Shown here piece by piece: positions 7,373 through 15,022 of a DNA stretch of 33,994 nt; position 1 is the first letter of the stretch; each line of letters starts with the position of its first letter. The stretch is from an uncultured Bacteroidales bacterium. GTDB taxonomy: Bacteria > Bacteroidota > Bacteroidia > Bacteroidales > UBA932. The translations under genes and the position numbers were made by a program. The notes under the pieces are model-generated. The model was not told where the DNA came from, ran no database searches, and was given only the letters and a program-made list of their open reading frames with translations. The stretch covers positions 1-33,994 of the forward strand of contig CAJUEK010000016.1 in assembly GCA_910585445.1 (NCBI GenBank). Reading direction: 5' to 3'.

Positions 7373-8503
7373 TTAGGCTTGTCCGGTGAGTTCCTTCCAT
7401 GCTTTCACGAATGTTTCTGCAGTGTCCTGCGAAATCGTGAGTGATGGAAGGAGCCTGATTACGGATGCTCCGGCCGCTCCCGTGAAGAAATGCCTTTCAA
7501 ACAGAAGCCTGTCCCGCAGCCCGGCAAATCCCTCATTCAGCTCAAGTCCTATCATCAGGCCCTTGCCTCTGTACTCCTTAATGGCCTTGTCGCCCTCGAA
7601 TGCCTTGCGGAAATATTCTCCAGTTTTTGCCGCATTCTCGACAAGGTGCTCATTCTCAATGATATCAAGTACGGCCAGTGCAGCCGTGCACGCAAGATGA
7701 TTTCCCCCGAACGTGGTGCCGAGCATCCCGTATTCCGCTTTTACGGACGGGCTAAGAAGGACTCCACCTATCGGAAAACCGTTTGCCATTCCTTTGGCTG
7801 TCGTTATGATGTCGGCCCTGACTCCATGGTGCTGGTGGGCGAAGAATTTTCCTGTGCGTCCATATCCCGACTGTATCTCGTCAAGGACAAGCTGACAGCC
7901 GTATTTGTCACAAAGGGAACGCAGGCCGTGCAGGAAATCTGCGCTTGGCTCATATATTCCGGCCACTCCCTGTATTCCTTCTATTATTACGGCGGCGAAA
8001 TCTCCCTTAGACAGTTCTTTTCCGGCAGCTTCGAGGTCATTCAGCTCTGAAAACACCACATTCCCGGTCCTGTTGAAAGGGGACTGTATCTTGGGATTGT
8101 CAGTGGCTGCGACTGCTCCGGAGGTTCTTCCGTGGAAGGCTTTCCTGAATGCGAGCACCTTGCTTTTCCCGGTGTGGAATGATGCTGTCTTGAGCGCATT
8201 CTCATTCGCTTCCGCCCCGCTGTTGCAGAGGAAAAGCGAATAGTCCTCATATCCGCATACTTTCCCGAGCTTTTCAGCAAGCTCTTTCTGCAGGGAATTC
8301 TGCACTGCATTGGAATAGAAGCCAAGCTTGCCGAGCTGCTTTGTTAGCATGCTGACATAGTGAGGATGGCAATGTCCCACGGAAATTACCGCATGTCCTC
8401 CGTACATGTCCGTGTATTCGATGCCGTCCTTGTCCCAGAGCTTGGTGTCAAGTCCTCTGACCGGCTCGATGTCCCACAATTTATATACTTCAAAAAGATT
8501 CAT
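7373..8503 (-). CDS. argD: N-acylornithine aminotransferase
   Basis: PLP-dependent class III aminotransferase converting N-acyl-glutamate semialdehyde to N-acyl-ornithine with glutamate as amino donor. 376 residues, normal for ArgD. Landmarks are CNSGAEANENALK (93-105, phosphate binding), FHGRT, VIIEGIQGVAG (about 172-182), LDEIQSGYGRTG with Asp208 for the PLP ring nitrogen, and Lys237 in TTAKGMANG as the Schiff-base lysine. It is last in the acyltransferase-argG-argC-argD block, 34 bases after argC, and faces the transporter tail to tail. Confidence 0.95.
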   Translation of the reverse strand: MNLFEVYKLWDIEPVRGLDTKLWDKDGIEYTDMYGGHAVISVGHCHPHYVSMLTKQLGKLGFYSNAVQNSLQKELAEKLGKVCGYEDYSLFLCNSGAEANENALKTASFHTGKSKVLAFRKAFHGRTSGAVAATDNPKIQSPFNRTGNVVFSELNDLEAAGKELSKGDFAAVIIEGIQGVAGIYEPSADFLHGLRSLCDKYGCQLVLDEIQSGYGRTGKFFAHQHHGVRADIITTAKGMANGFPIGGVLLSPSVKAEYGMLGTTFGGNHLACTAALAVLDIIENEHLVENAAKTGEYFRKAFEGDKAIKEYRGKGLMIGLELNEGFAGLRDRLLFERHFFTGAAGASVIRLLPSLTISQDTAETFVKAWKELTGQA

Positions 8504-8537
8504 CCTTATGTTTGTTTTAAATGTCCGGTGTCCTGTG

Positions 8538-9530
8538 TCAGAATGCGGATGGCTTGAGTTTCAGCCCGCATGTCTCATCCAGCCCGAACATAAGGTTCAT
8601 GTTCTGCACAGCCTGTCCTGCCGCGCCTTTTATCAGGTTGTCTATGATTGAGCTTATGTGAACATATCCGTCATGAAGCTCCACATGGAGAAGTGCCTTG
8701 TTGGTGTTGACCACTTCTTTGAGCGAAATGTTCTCCTGGCTGTGGAATACGAATGGTGATGCCTCATAATACTCTTCATAAATCTGCCTGTAACTGTTTT
8801 CAGACAGTCCTTCTTTTGCCTTTGTATATATGCTTGCGAATATTCCGCGCGTGAAATCTCCTCTCATGGGCACGAAATTGACACGTGGCTCAATCCCGTT
8901 GCCGGACTCATGCGCAAGGCTTTTCTTTATTTCTGCCAAGTGCTGGTGCGTGAACAGCTTGTATATGGACATGTTGCCGCTCCTGTAGCTGAAATGCGTA
9001 GTCTCTCCAGGCTTTTTTCCTGCTCCCGTAGAACCTGTAACGGCTGTAACATGGATTTCGTCCTCAATCAGCCCGGCCTTTGCCAAGGGGAGGACGGCAA
9101 GCTGTATGGCGGTTGCAAAGCATCCCGGATTGGCTATGTCGTGAGCCTTGCGTATTTCGTCCTTTGCACTTTCGCACAGTCCGTATATGAAATTCCTGCC
9201 GGCATATTCGCCGTCCAGCCTGAAATCGTTGCCGAGGTCAATTATCCTGCAGTTGTTGCTAATATCGTGGCTGTCAACGAATTGTCTTGAAATTCCGTGC
9301 CCGAGGCAGAGGAACAGCACATCCGGGTCATTCAGCTCTTTTCCGAAGCACAGGTCGGTCTCCCCGAGAAGGTCGCGGTGCACCTGTGATACGGCCGTGC
9401 CTTCTGATGATGTTGTCGTGGCCGCCACAATCTCAACTTCAGGATGGTTGAGAAGGATGCGGAAAAGCTCTCCTCCGGTATATCCTGTGCCTCCTGCTAT
9501 CGCGACCCTTATTTTTTTGCTTGTATTCAT
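8538..9530 (-). CDS. argC: N-acyl-gamma-glutamyl-phosphate reductase
   Basis: NADPH-dependent reduction of N-acyl-glutamyl phosphate to the semialdehyde. 330 residues. The Rossmann motif AGGTGYTGGELFR lies at 12-24 and the active-site Cys137 in NPGCFAT; IDLGNDFRL and GSTGAGK are further family landmarks. It starts 16 bases after the argG stop in the same operon. Confidence 0.95.
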   Translation of the reverse strand: MNTSKKIRVAIAGGTGYTGGELFRILLNHPEVEIVAATTTSSEGTAVSQVHRDLLGETDLCFGKELNDPDVLFLCLGHGISRQFVDSHDISNNCRIIDLGNDFRLDGEYAGRNFIYGLCESAKDEIRKAHDIANPGCFATAIQLAVLPLAKAGLIEDEIHVTAVTGSTGAGKKPGETTHFSYRSGNMSIYKLFTHQHLAEIKKSLAHESGNGIEPRVNFVPMRGDFTRGIFASIYTKAKEGLSENSYRQIYEEYYEASPFVFHSQENISLKEVVNTNKALLHVELHDGYVHISSIIDNLIKGAAGQAVQNMNLMFGLDETCGLKLKPSAF

Positions 9531-9546
9531 TTCTTTTCTGCCGGGA

Positions 9547-10755
9547 TTATTCTTCGCTGCCTGCCTCTGCGCTTCCGTTTACGCTATAATATATTTTCAA
9601 AGGGTTTGCTATGACCTTTGTGAATCCGATTACGTCGCGTCCTGTGTAAGAGTTGTTTATCTCTCCGTAGGCTCCGAATTTTGAACTCATGAGGTCATGC
9701 TTGCTCTTGCATCCGAGCACAGAGAAGTGGTATGGCATGAGTGCAATCTCCACATCACCTGTCACATGCTCTTCCATGCTTTCCATCATTGCTTCCATGT
9801 CTCTCATAACCGGGTCGAGATACATTGCCTCATGCATCTGCTGGCCGTACCATCCGGCAATCTGCTCTTTCCAATAAAGCTGGCCCTTTGTGAGAACATG
9901 CTTCTCGAGAAGATGATGCGCCTTGATGATAATCATCGGAGCTGCGGCCTCGAAGCCTACGCGTCCCTTTATGCCTATGATGGTGTCACCGATGTGGATG
10001 TCACGTCCTATCCCGAACGGAGCCGCTGCGTCACGCACTGCCTTTATCACATCAACAGGGTTCATCTGCACGCCGTTGAATGAGGTCGGCTCTCCTTTCG
10101 TGAATCCGATTCTGATGTGCTCCGGAACTGTCTTTGTGACTTTTGTAGGATAGGCCTCCTCAGGAAGATAGCCGTCTGACGACAAGGTCTCCACGCCTCC
10201 GATGCTTGTGCCCCAAAGGCCCTGGTTGATTGAATATTTCGCCTTTTCCCATGAGAAATCGAAACCGTGCTTCTGCAGGTAATCTATTTCATATTGGCGT
10301 GTGAACCCGAATTCCCTTACAGGCGCGATGATTTCCACCTCAGGTGCGAGAATTTCGAACACGATGTCAAAGCGCACCTGGTCGTTTCCTGCTCCGGTGC
10401 TTCCGTGTGCCACATAATCCGCTCCGATTTCCTTGACATGCTTAAGCACTTCCAATGCCTGGAATACTCTCTCTGAACTTACTGAGAGGGGATAGGTGGC
10501 GTTTTTGAGGATGTTTCCGTAAATCAGGTATTTGACACCTTTCTTATAATAGGTCTCTACGGCGTTCACGGTCTTGTGCGATGCCGCTCCGAGTGAGAGC
10601 GCCCTTTCCTCGATTGCTTTCTCTTCCTCAGCCGAGAATCCTCCGGTATTCACCATTACCGTATGTACTTCGAGTCCTTTTTCGTTTTTGAGATATGGGA
10701 CACAGAATGATGTGTCAAGTCCGCCGCTGAAGGCGAGTACTGCTTTTTTGCTCAT
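9547..10755 (-). CDS. argG: Argininosuccinate synthase
   Basis: Joins citrulline and aspartate with ATP to give argininosuccinate. 402 residues. The N-terminal AFSGGLDTSF (8-17) is the ATP pyrophosphatase P-loop; HGSTGAGNDQVRFD carries the citrulline/aspartate-binding segment and YSINQGLWG is also conserved. It lies second in the operon, 14 bases after the acyltransferase. Confidence 0.96.
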   Translation of the reverse strand: MSKKAVLAFSGGLDTSFCVPYLKNEKGLEVHTVMVNTGGFSAEEEKAIEERALSLGAASHKTVNAVETYYKKGVKYLIYGNILKNATYPLSVSSERVFQALEVLKHVKEIGADYVAHGSTGAGNDQVRFDIVFEILAPEVEIIAPVREFGFTRQYEIDYLQKHGFDFSWEKAKYSINQGLWGTSIGGVETLSSDGYLPEEAYPTKVTKTVPEHIRIGFTKGEPTSFNGVQMNPVDVIKAVRDAAAPFGIGRDIHIGDTIIGIKGRVGFEAAAPMIIIKAHHLLEKHVLTKGQLYWKEQIAGWYGQQMHEAMYLDPVMRDMEAMMESMEEHVTGDVEIALMPYHFSVLGCKSKHDLMSSKFGAYGEINNSYTGRDVIGFTKVIANPLKIYYSVNGSAEAGSEE

Positions 10756-10769
10756 TTGTATTTGTTTTT

Positions 10770-11396
10770 TTATTGTTTCTGTGTTGTGTATGCATTGCCT
10801 GCTTCTGCCTGCGTGGCAGCTTTTTCCGCAAGGTCCGGTATTGCCGGGTCAAGAACCTGTATATGCTCTGCCGGGTCATAAAGCAGGCCTGTGCAGAGGC
10901 ACATCTTGAAATTATTGGCTTCCAAAATAGGCCAGTTGCGGCAGCCCTGACATCCTTTCCAAAATTCAGGGTCATCGGTAAGGGCCGAGAACGGAACAGG
11001 CCTGAATCCTATCTCATAATTCATTTTCATGACTGCCGCTCCTGTGGTGATGCTGAAAATCTTGGCTTCGGGAAACAATTCCCTTGACAGGCGGAAAATG
11101 CGCCGCTTGATGCGCATTGCAAGTCCGAGTCCCCTGAACGCGTGTGAAACTATAAGGCCGGAATTGGCCACATATCTTTTGCCTCCCCATGACTCTATGT
11201 ATGAAAATCCCGCGAAACGGCCATCTTCGGCAATCGCTATGACCGCTTTTCCTGCAGCCATCTTTTCAATTACATATTCAGGAGTCCTTCTTGCAATTCC
11301 CGTCCCTCTTTCCCGAGCCGAGATGAACACTTCTTCACAGATTTCGTCTGCGTACACTGCGTGGCTTTCATCAGCCACCATTACGTCTATGTGCAT
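10770..11396 (-). CDS. GNAT acyltransferase, probable N-acylglutamate synthase
   Basis: 208 residues with a GNAT fold: the beta4-alpha3 acyl-CoA loop is VANSGLIVSHAFRGLGLAMR (R-G-x-G-x-A pattern). The C-terminal third has a Cys-rich piece (FWKGCQGCRNWP and KMCLCTGLLYDP) that I recall in Bacteroidales homologues at the head of arginine operons. The cluster shows no argJ or classical argA, so this gene is the natural candidate for the first step: acylation of glutamate with acetyl- or, given the succinyl-type argF', succinyl-CoA. The function is inferred from context. It is the first gene of the operon, after a long structured leader. Confidence 0.85.
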   Translation of the reverse strand: MHIDVMVADESHAVYADEICEEVFISARERGTGIARRTPEYVIEKMAAGKAVIAIAEDGRFAGFSYIESWGGKRYVANSGLIVSHAFRGLGLAMRIKRRIFRLSRELFPEAKIFSITTGAAVMKMNYEIGFRPVPFSALTDDPEFWKGCQGCRNWPILEANNFKMCLCTGLLYDPAEHIQVLDPAIPDLAEKAATQAEAGNAYTTQKQ

Positions 11397-11665
11397 AATG
11401 CTGCCTAAAAAATTGTAGTGATGTGCCTGAATCCGTTTTCAGCGGATTCTTGCGTGTTGTCAAAAAATATTTTTACGGATTGCCCTCAGTTGAGGGAGTC
11501 GATAGGTGTCCTAACGGCAAGACAAACCGAGATTGTCAATTGCAATTGGGAGGGAAGCGCTTCGAAAGCCCCTCCTAGAGTCGGACTAATGTATAGGCAA
11601 CTACAGCGTGGCGCAGAACGTGCCACGAAAGGTAATTGAATATGTTGCCTCTTTTTTCCATAACG
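11397..11665 (-). promoter_or_regulatory. Long structured 5' leader of the arginine operon (candidate regulatory RNA)
   Basis: About 265 bases between the minus-strand -7 box and the first arginine gene, packed with inverted repeats. In plus coordinates these are AGGCAAC/GTTGCCT (11595-11601 with 11644-11650) enclosing CGTGGC/GCCACG (11607-11612 with 11622-11627), GGAGGG/CCCTCC (11549-11554 with 11570-11575), GACAA/TTGTC (11521-11525 with 11533-11537), TTGCC/GGCAA (11480-11484 with 11516-11520) around CCCTCA/TGAGGG (11483-11496, so the two stems are partly exclusive), and GAATCCG/CGGATTC (11429-11435 with 11443-11449). No known riboswitch core was recognised. The outermost stem is followed on the plus strand by six T (11652-11657), so a separate plus-strand small RNA of about 190 nt is an alternative reading. 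Confidence 0.55.
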
Positions 11666-11669
11666 GCCG

Positions 11670-11677
11670 CAAAGATA
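11670..11677 (-). promoter_or_regulatory. -7 box for the arginine operon
   Basis: On the minus strand the sequence reads TATCTTTG, an exact TAnnTTTG match. A -33 TTTG at the ideal distance is not evident. The predicted transcript start is near 11663, giving the long leader. The -33 region would overlap the -7 box of the divergent promoter at 11689. Confidence 0.6.
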
Positions 11678-11688
11678 AATAAATTTCT

Positions 11689-11696
11689 TAACTTTG
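11689..11696 (+). promoter_or_regulatory. -7 box for the RHH-like gene
   Basis: TAACTTTG, an exact TAnnTTTG match, 37 bases before the GTG start at 11733. It lies back to back with the arginine -7 box, only 11 bases apart, so polymerase bound at one promoter should block the other. Confidence 0.6.
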
Positions 11697-11732
11697 GCGA
11701 AATTTTGTTGAATTTTCAATCTGTCGTCAGGA

Positions 11733-11969
11733 GTGGCAAAAAAGAAGAAAAATACTGGGGCTGGAATTGACCCTGAATATCTGAAGAGACAGAAAGAGGC
11801 TCTCGTCCGCCGTCACAGGCAGGTAATCTATCTCAATGACAGCGAGATGGCAGCAATAAGACAATATTGTGACAAGTTCCGCGTGTCTGCCAAGACTGTG
11901 CTTTTCCGTGAGGCCATTATGGAAAAAGTGCTGTCGGAGCTTGATGACAATCATCCTACATTATTCTGA
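11733..11969 (+). CDS. Small ribbon-helix-helix-like protein
   Basis: 78 residues from a GTG start; CAGGA abuts the start codon and the next Met is far inside the domain. A basic, Lys/Arg-rich N-terminus is followed by a short strand (QVIYLND, about 30-36), a helix (SEMAAIRQYCDKF), a turn and a second helix (TVLFREAIMEKVLSEL). This order fits a ribbon-helix-helix DNA-binding fold. Close relatives are, from memory, conserved in Bacteroidales without known function. It is transcribed away from the arginine operon through overlapping promoters, so it might regulate that operon, but this is only positional inference. Confidence 0.8.
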   Translation: MAKKKKNTGAGIDPEYLKRQKEALVRRHRQVIYLNDSEMAAIRQYCDKFRVSAKTVLFREAIMEKVLSELDDNHPTLF

Positions 11970-12072
11970 CCTGCTGTCCTGCCGGCCGGGAAAACTTTTG
12001 AAAGGCCCCCATGTTTGCTGCACTTAAATGGGAATGTCCCAGGATTCCATGAAATTATACATTATATAATAT

Positions 12073-12468
12073 ATGAAAAGAACAATAATCGCGCTGGCCC
12101 TGTCGCTTTCCTGCTTTGCTGCCATGGCACAGGAAAATACGGACACCAGGCCATCCCAGCAGAAAGAAATTATGGCAGAAGATTATCAGATTGTGAAAGA
12201 TGAGATTGTGGACGGTGTAAGATATGTTTCCGCAATCCCGAGCCAGAAAGTATGCTCAAGGCAGATTGACATCGTCATAAGCGACGGAATCGTCCGGAGC
12301 GTCACTTATACGCGCGGATGTGAAGGCAATGCCAAAGGCATAGGTGCACTCATAAAAGGCATGCCGGTCAATGAGGCCATAAGCCGCCTTGAAGGCATCA
12401 CGTGCGGCAAGAGGGGAACTTCATGTCCGGACCAACTGGCACGTGTGCTCAAGGCCTTGGGCTATTGA
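12073..12468 (+). CDS. Exported TSCPD-domain protein (TIGR03905-like)
   Basis: 131 residues. Residues 1-20 form a clear Sec signal ending CFAAMAQ. Residues about 45-131 match the TSCPD domain: CSRQIDIVISDGIV, then GCEGNAKGIGALIKGMP, then GKRGTSCPDQLARVLKAL with the family's TSCPD motif. The domain is known from ribonucleotide-reductase tails and small stand-alone cytosolic proteins of unknown function; its four Cys could bind metal or form disulfides. An exported version is unusual. It faces tdk tail to tail, 15 bases apart. Confidence 0.8.
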   Translation: MKRTIIALALSLSCFAAMAQENTDTRPSQQKEIMAEDYQIVKDEIVDGVRYVSAIPSQKVCSRQIDIVISDGIVRSVTYTRGCEGNAKGIGALIKGMPVNEAISRLEGITCGKRGTSCPDQLARVLKALGY

Positions 12469-12483
12469 TTTTTGACAGTGCCG

Positions 12484-13068
12484 CTACTGTCTTGATTGCT
12501 TTTCTGCCTCCATGGCGGCATTGAAGCAGTGGCGGCACAAAGGTTCATATACGTCCTTTTCCCCGAGTACCACGAGACTCTCGCTGTCTGACAGCCTGTG
12601 TGAATGGTTGGCCGGGCTTCCGCATTTCACGCATATCGCATGTACTTTCTGTATGTCCTCGGCTACCGACATGAGTGCCGGCATCGGACCGAAAGGCTTG
12701 CCCATGAAGTCCGTGTCAAGTCCTGCGATAATGACCCTTACGCCCCTGTTGGCAAGTGTCTGCACGACTTCCACTATGGTGTCGTCAAAGAACTGGGCTT
12801 CGTCGATGCCTACGACTTCCACATCGCTGGAAAGCAGGAGCATGCTGGCAGGAGAGTCAATCGGAGTGGAAGGAATGCTGTGTGAGTCATGTGATACCAC
12901 TTCATCTTCTGAGTATCTGACATCAATGCATGGCTTGTATATCTCTACTTTCTGCTTTGCGAATTGTGCCCTCTTCATCCTTCTGATGAGTTCCTCTGTC
13001 TTTCCTGAAAACATTGAGCCGCATATGACTTCAATGGAGCCTGCTTTTTTTGCGATTTCTAAAAACAT
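12484..13068 (-). CDS. tdk: Thymidine kinase (type II)
   Basis: Phosphorylates thymidine with ATP for salvage. 194 residues. P-loop GSMFSGKT at 17-24, DEAQFF at 89-94 with catalytic Glu90, and the zinc-site cysteines CVKC and CRHC in the C-terminal lasso region. The size and motif order are those of the TK1-like family. It is a single gene with its own promoter near 13128-13159. Confidence 0.96.
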   Translation of the reverse strand: MFLEIAKKAGSIEVICGSMFSGKTEELIRRMKRAQFAKQKVEIYKPCIDVRYSEDEVVSHDSHSIPSTPIDSPASMLLLSSDVEVVGIDEAQFFDDTIVEVVQTLANRGVRVIIAGLDTDFMGKPFGPMPALMSVAEDIQKVHAICVKCGSPANHSHRLSDSESLVVLGEKDVYEPLCRHCFNAAMEAEKQSRQ

Positions 13069-13127
13069 TTCCTTACTTTTGTAGGTTAATACCGGTCAGT
13101 TTCTGATTCCCTTTGTTTTTGGGGGTG

Positions 13128-13159
13128 CAAATATACGGAAAGTCGAGAGCAGAGGCAAA
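13128..13159 (-). promoter_or_regulatory. Promoter of tdk
   Basis: On the minus strand TTTG (plus 13156-13159), a 20-base spacer and TATATTTG (plus 13128-13135), close to the Bacteroidetes TTTG-N19-TAnnTTTG consensus. The -33 part lies inside the first copy of the 34-bp repeat. Confidence 0.65.
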
Positions 13160-13172
13160 ATTTATTTTGACT
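13139..13172 (+). repeat. 34-bp intergenic repeat, copy 1
   Basis: Matches the copy at 13218 at 30 of 34 positions; all four differences are transitions. Between them, TTTGACTAT (13166-13174) and ATAGTCAAA (13212-13220) form an inverted repeat around an inner TGCGC-GAA-GCGCA hairpin. I recall similar repeats as common in Bacteroidales intergenic DNA, which is memory and not a search result. Confidence 0.75.
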
Positions 13173-13217
13173 ATGCCGAGACGCATCAGTATATGTGCGC
13201 GAAGCGCAAATATAGTC

Positions 13218-13251
13218 AAAGTCGGGAGCAGAAGCAAAGTTTACTTTGACT
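13218..13251 (+). repeat. 34-bp intergenic repeat, copy 2
   Basis: The second copy begins 79 bases after the first, in the same orientation. The stretch between tdk and 13333 holds only these repeats and promoter elements; open frames through it are repeat translations. Confidence 0.75.
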
Positions 13252-13332
13252 TGTGCCCAATACGCCAACGGAGTATTTGCCAGAAACCGTCCAGATGTGC
13301 CCATGCACAAGTATTAGTGAAATTTTTGCCTT

Positions 13333-14118
13333 ATGGAAAATAGAGAAGAGCAGACTTTGTCTGAAATCAGGACCATGATGTCAGCCATAAGATTGCAGAT
13401 TGACAGTCTTGATGCCAAGATTGCCCAGTTGCAGGAACTTTTTGGCCATGACGAAGTTTATGAAGGCCCGATAGACCTTGACATTGAAGATGACCTCCCT
13501 GCCGATAATGCTGATATTCCCGCGGAGACCTCTCCGGCAGAGGCGTTTCAGCAAGTTTTGCCGGAGGGGCTTTCCTGGTCGGATGAACCTTCCCGGGAAG
13601 AACATCCTTTGCCAGTGCATGATTGCCTGACGGATGAGCCGTCGGAATGCGGCATTCCTGAAGTTGCCGTTGCTGATGAAACTGTTGAATTTGCGGATGT
13701 ATCTGATGACGAAGAAGATGATGATGACGATGATGATGCTCCGGTTTCTGCTCCTGCTCCGGAGGACAAGCCTGTGCTGTCAGATCCTGCACCTATTTAT
13801 GAGGCAGCCCAGTCTTCACCAGAAAAACGCAAGGCTGTAATTGACGTGATGGCCGACAAGCAGACTTGGCGTACAGCTATGCCGGGCACTGGTGTGAAAG
13901 ACGTGCGCAGTGCAATCTCGCTTAACGATCGCATAATATTCATCAACCTTCTTTTCAAGACGGACCCGATGGCTTTTCAGGATGCCTTGACACGCATAAA
14001 TGCCATGGAGACCCTTGAGCAGGTTGTTGACTATATTGCTGCCGAGCATCCGGATTGGGATCTTGATTCTGAACTCGTATATCGTTTCATGATGGCGGTA
14101 CGCCGAAAAATCAGATAA
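13333..14118 (+). CDS. Conserved acidic coiled-coil protein of unknown function
   Basis: 261 residues. Residues about 5-36 form a coiled coil (SEIRTMMSAIRLQIDSLDAK). The middle (40-165) is very acidic and low-complexity, with a run of Asp/Glu at 125-135 and Pro-rich stretches, and is probably disordered. Residues about 187-260 form a compact helical domain (VRSAISLNDRIIFINLLF ... ALTRINAMETLEQVVDYI ... VYRFMMAVRRKI) that I recall as a conserved Bacteroidetes C-terminal domain without known role. The stop is two bases before rsmI, so they are probably cotranscribed. There is no signal peptide, so it is probably cytosolic. Confidence 0.8.
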   Translation: MENREEQTLSEIRTMMSAIRLQIDSLDAKIAQLQELFGHDEVYEGPIDLDIEDDLPADNADIPAETSPAEAFQQVLPEGLSWSDEPSREEHPLPVHDCLTDEPSECGIPEVAVADETVEFADVSDDEEDDDDDDDAPVSAPAPEDKPVLSDPAPIYEAAQSSPEKRKAVIDVMADKQTWRTAMPGTGVKDVRSAISLNDRIIFINLLFKTDPMAFQDALTRINAMETLEQVVDYIAAEHPDWDLDSELVYRFMMAVRRKIR

Positions 14119-14120
14119 AC

Positions 14121-14858
14121 ATGGCAGGAATTCTTTATATTGTGCCTACTCCTGTCGGAAATCTGGAGGACATGACCTTCAGGGCGATACGTGTACTTAA
14201 GGAGGCTGACCTGATTCTTGCGGAAGACACGAGGACAAGCTCGGTATTGCTCAAGCATTATGATATAAAAGGACGTCTTGAATCACATCACAAGTTCAAT
14301 GAGCACAAGACCGCGTCAATGATAAAGGAACGTATCCTTGCCGGTCTGAATGTCGCTCTTATAAGCGATGCCGGTACGCCGGGCATTTCCGATCCTGGCT
14401 TTCTTCTTGTGCGCACTTGTGCCGAGAAAGGGATTGAGGTTCAGACTCTTCCTGGAGCCACTGCGTTTGTCCCTGCTCTTGTCTCATCCGGCTATCCGTG
14501 TGACAGGTTCTGTTTTGAGGGTTTTCTTCCGCAGAAAAAAGGACGCCAGACCCGTCTTGCCGAATTGGCGGACGAGACGAGGACTCTCATTTTCTATGAA
14601 TCCCCTTACAGGCTTGTGCGTACTCTTGAGCAGTTCGCGGAATTTTTCGGTTCCGGCCGCGGCTGTTCTGTCGCAAGGGAGATTTCCAAAAAGTTCGAGG
14701 AGCACAGAAGAGGTACATTGGAGGATGTGGCATCATGGTATCGTGAGCATGAGCCGAAAGGAGAAATCGTGATTATAGTAGAGGGCGCTCCGGAAAAGAA
14801 ACGTGAGAAAAAGTCCTATGCCAAGTTCAGGGAAGAGGAAACAGATGACAATGTTTAG
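14121..14858 (+). CDS. rsmI: 16S rRNA (cytidine1402-2'-O)-methyltransferase
   Basis: SAM-dependent 2'-O-methylation of C1402 in 16S rRNA. 245 residues with the tetrapyrrole-methylase fold: YIVPTPVGNLEDMTFRA near the N-terminus, AEDTRTSSVLLKHY, SDAGTPGISDPG and LPGATAFVPALVSSG are all clear RsmI landmarks. The C-terminus is Lys/Glu-rich. It starts two bases after the acidic coiled-coil gene and is followed by a terminator. Confidence 0.95.
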   Translation: MAGILYIVPTPVGNLEDMTFRAIRVLKEADLILAEDTRTSSVLLKHYDIKGRLESHHKFNEHKTASMIKERILAGLNVALISDAGTPGISDPGFLLVRTCAEKGIEVQTLPGATAFVPALVSSGYPCDRFCFEGFLPQKKGRQTRLAELADETRTLIFYESPYRLVRTLEQFAEFFGSGRGCSVAREISKKFEEHRRGTLEDVASWYREHEPKGEIVIIVEGAPEKKREKKSYAKFREEETDDNV

Positions 14859-14910
14859 CTGAAAAGCTTGCTGAATTTTATAAGAAAAAGAAATAATTAT
14901 AAAAAAAAGA

Positions 14911-14941
14911 AAAAGATGCCATTCTCCGGTGTCTTTTTTTT
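14911..14941 (+). terminator. Intrinsic terminator after rsmI
   Basis: AAAAAGATGCC pairs, with two G-U wobbles, with GGTGTCTTTTT over a 7-base loop and ends in a T run (14934-14941). Confidence 0.75.
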
Positions 14942-15022
14942 GTTTGTGAGAGATGTATCCCATAGATTTGCAGGCAGTCGTCAAGCTGCGCAAAGACTGC
15001 TTGGCTGATAAATTGGAGCTTT

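Noticed and set aside
7490..8050. 186-residue plus-strand frame opposite argD
   Set aside because: A shadow of a well-supported gene on the other strand, with no domain.
11429..11449. GAATCCG/CGGATTC hairpin as a terminator before the acyltransferase gene
   Set aside because: No T run directly after the stem on the minus strand; kept only as part of the leader structure.
11577..11661. Possible 28-codon leader peptide (MEKRGNIFNYL...) in the arginine leader
   Set aside because: Only three scattered Arg codons and almost no space between predicted transcript start and ATG, so there is no attenuation-type Arg run.
11486..11719. 77-residue minus-strand open frame
   Set aside because: It crosses the predicted promoter and several hairpins and has no family resemblance.
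13086..13343. Open frames on both strands through the 34-bp repeats
   Set aside because: They are translations of the repeat unit; promoter elements lie inside them.
13548..13769. Ser-rich minus-strand frame
   Set aside because: It is the complement of the Asp/Glu codon run in the acidic coiled-coil gene.
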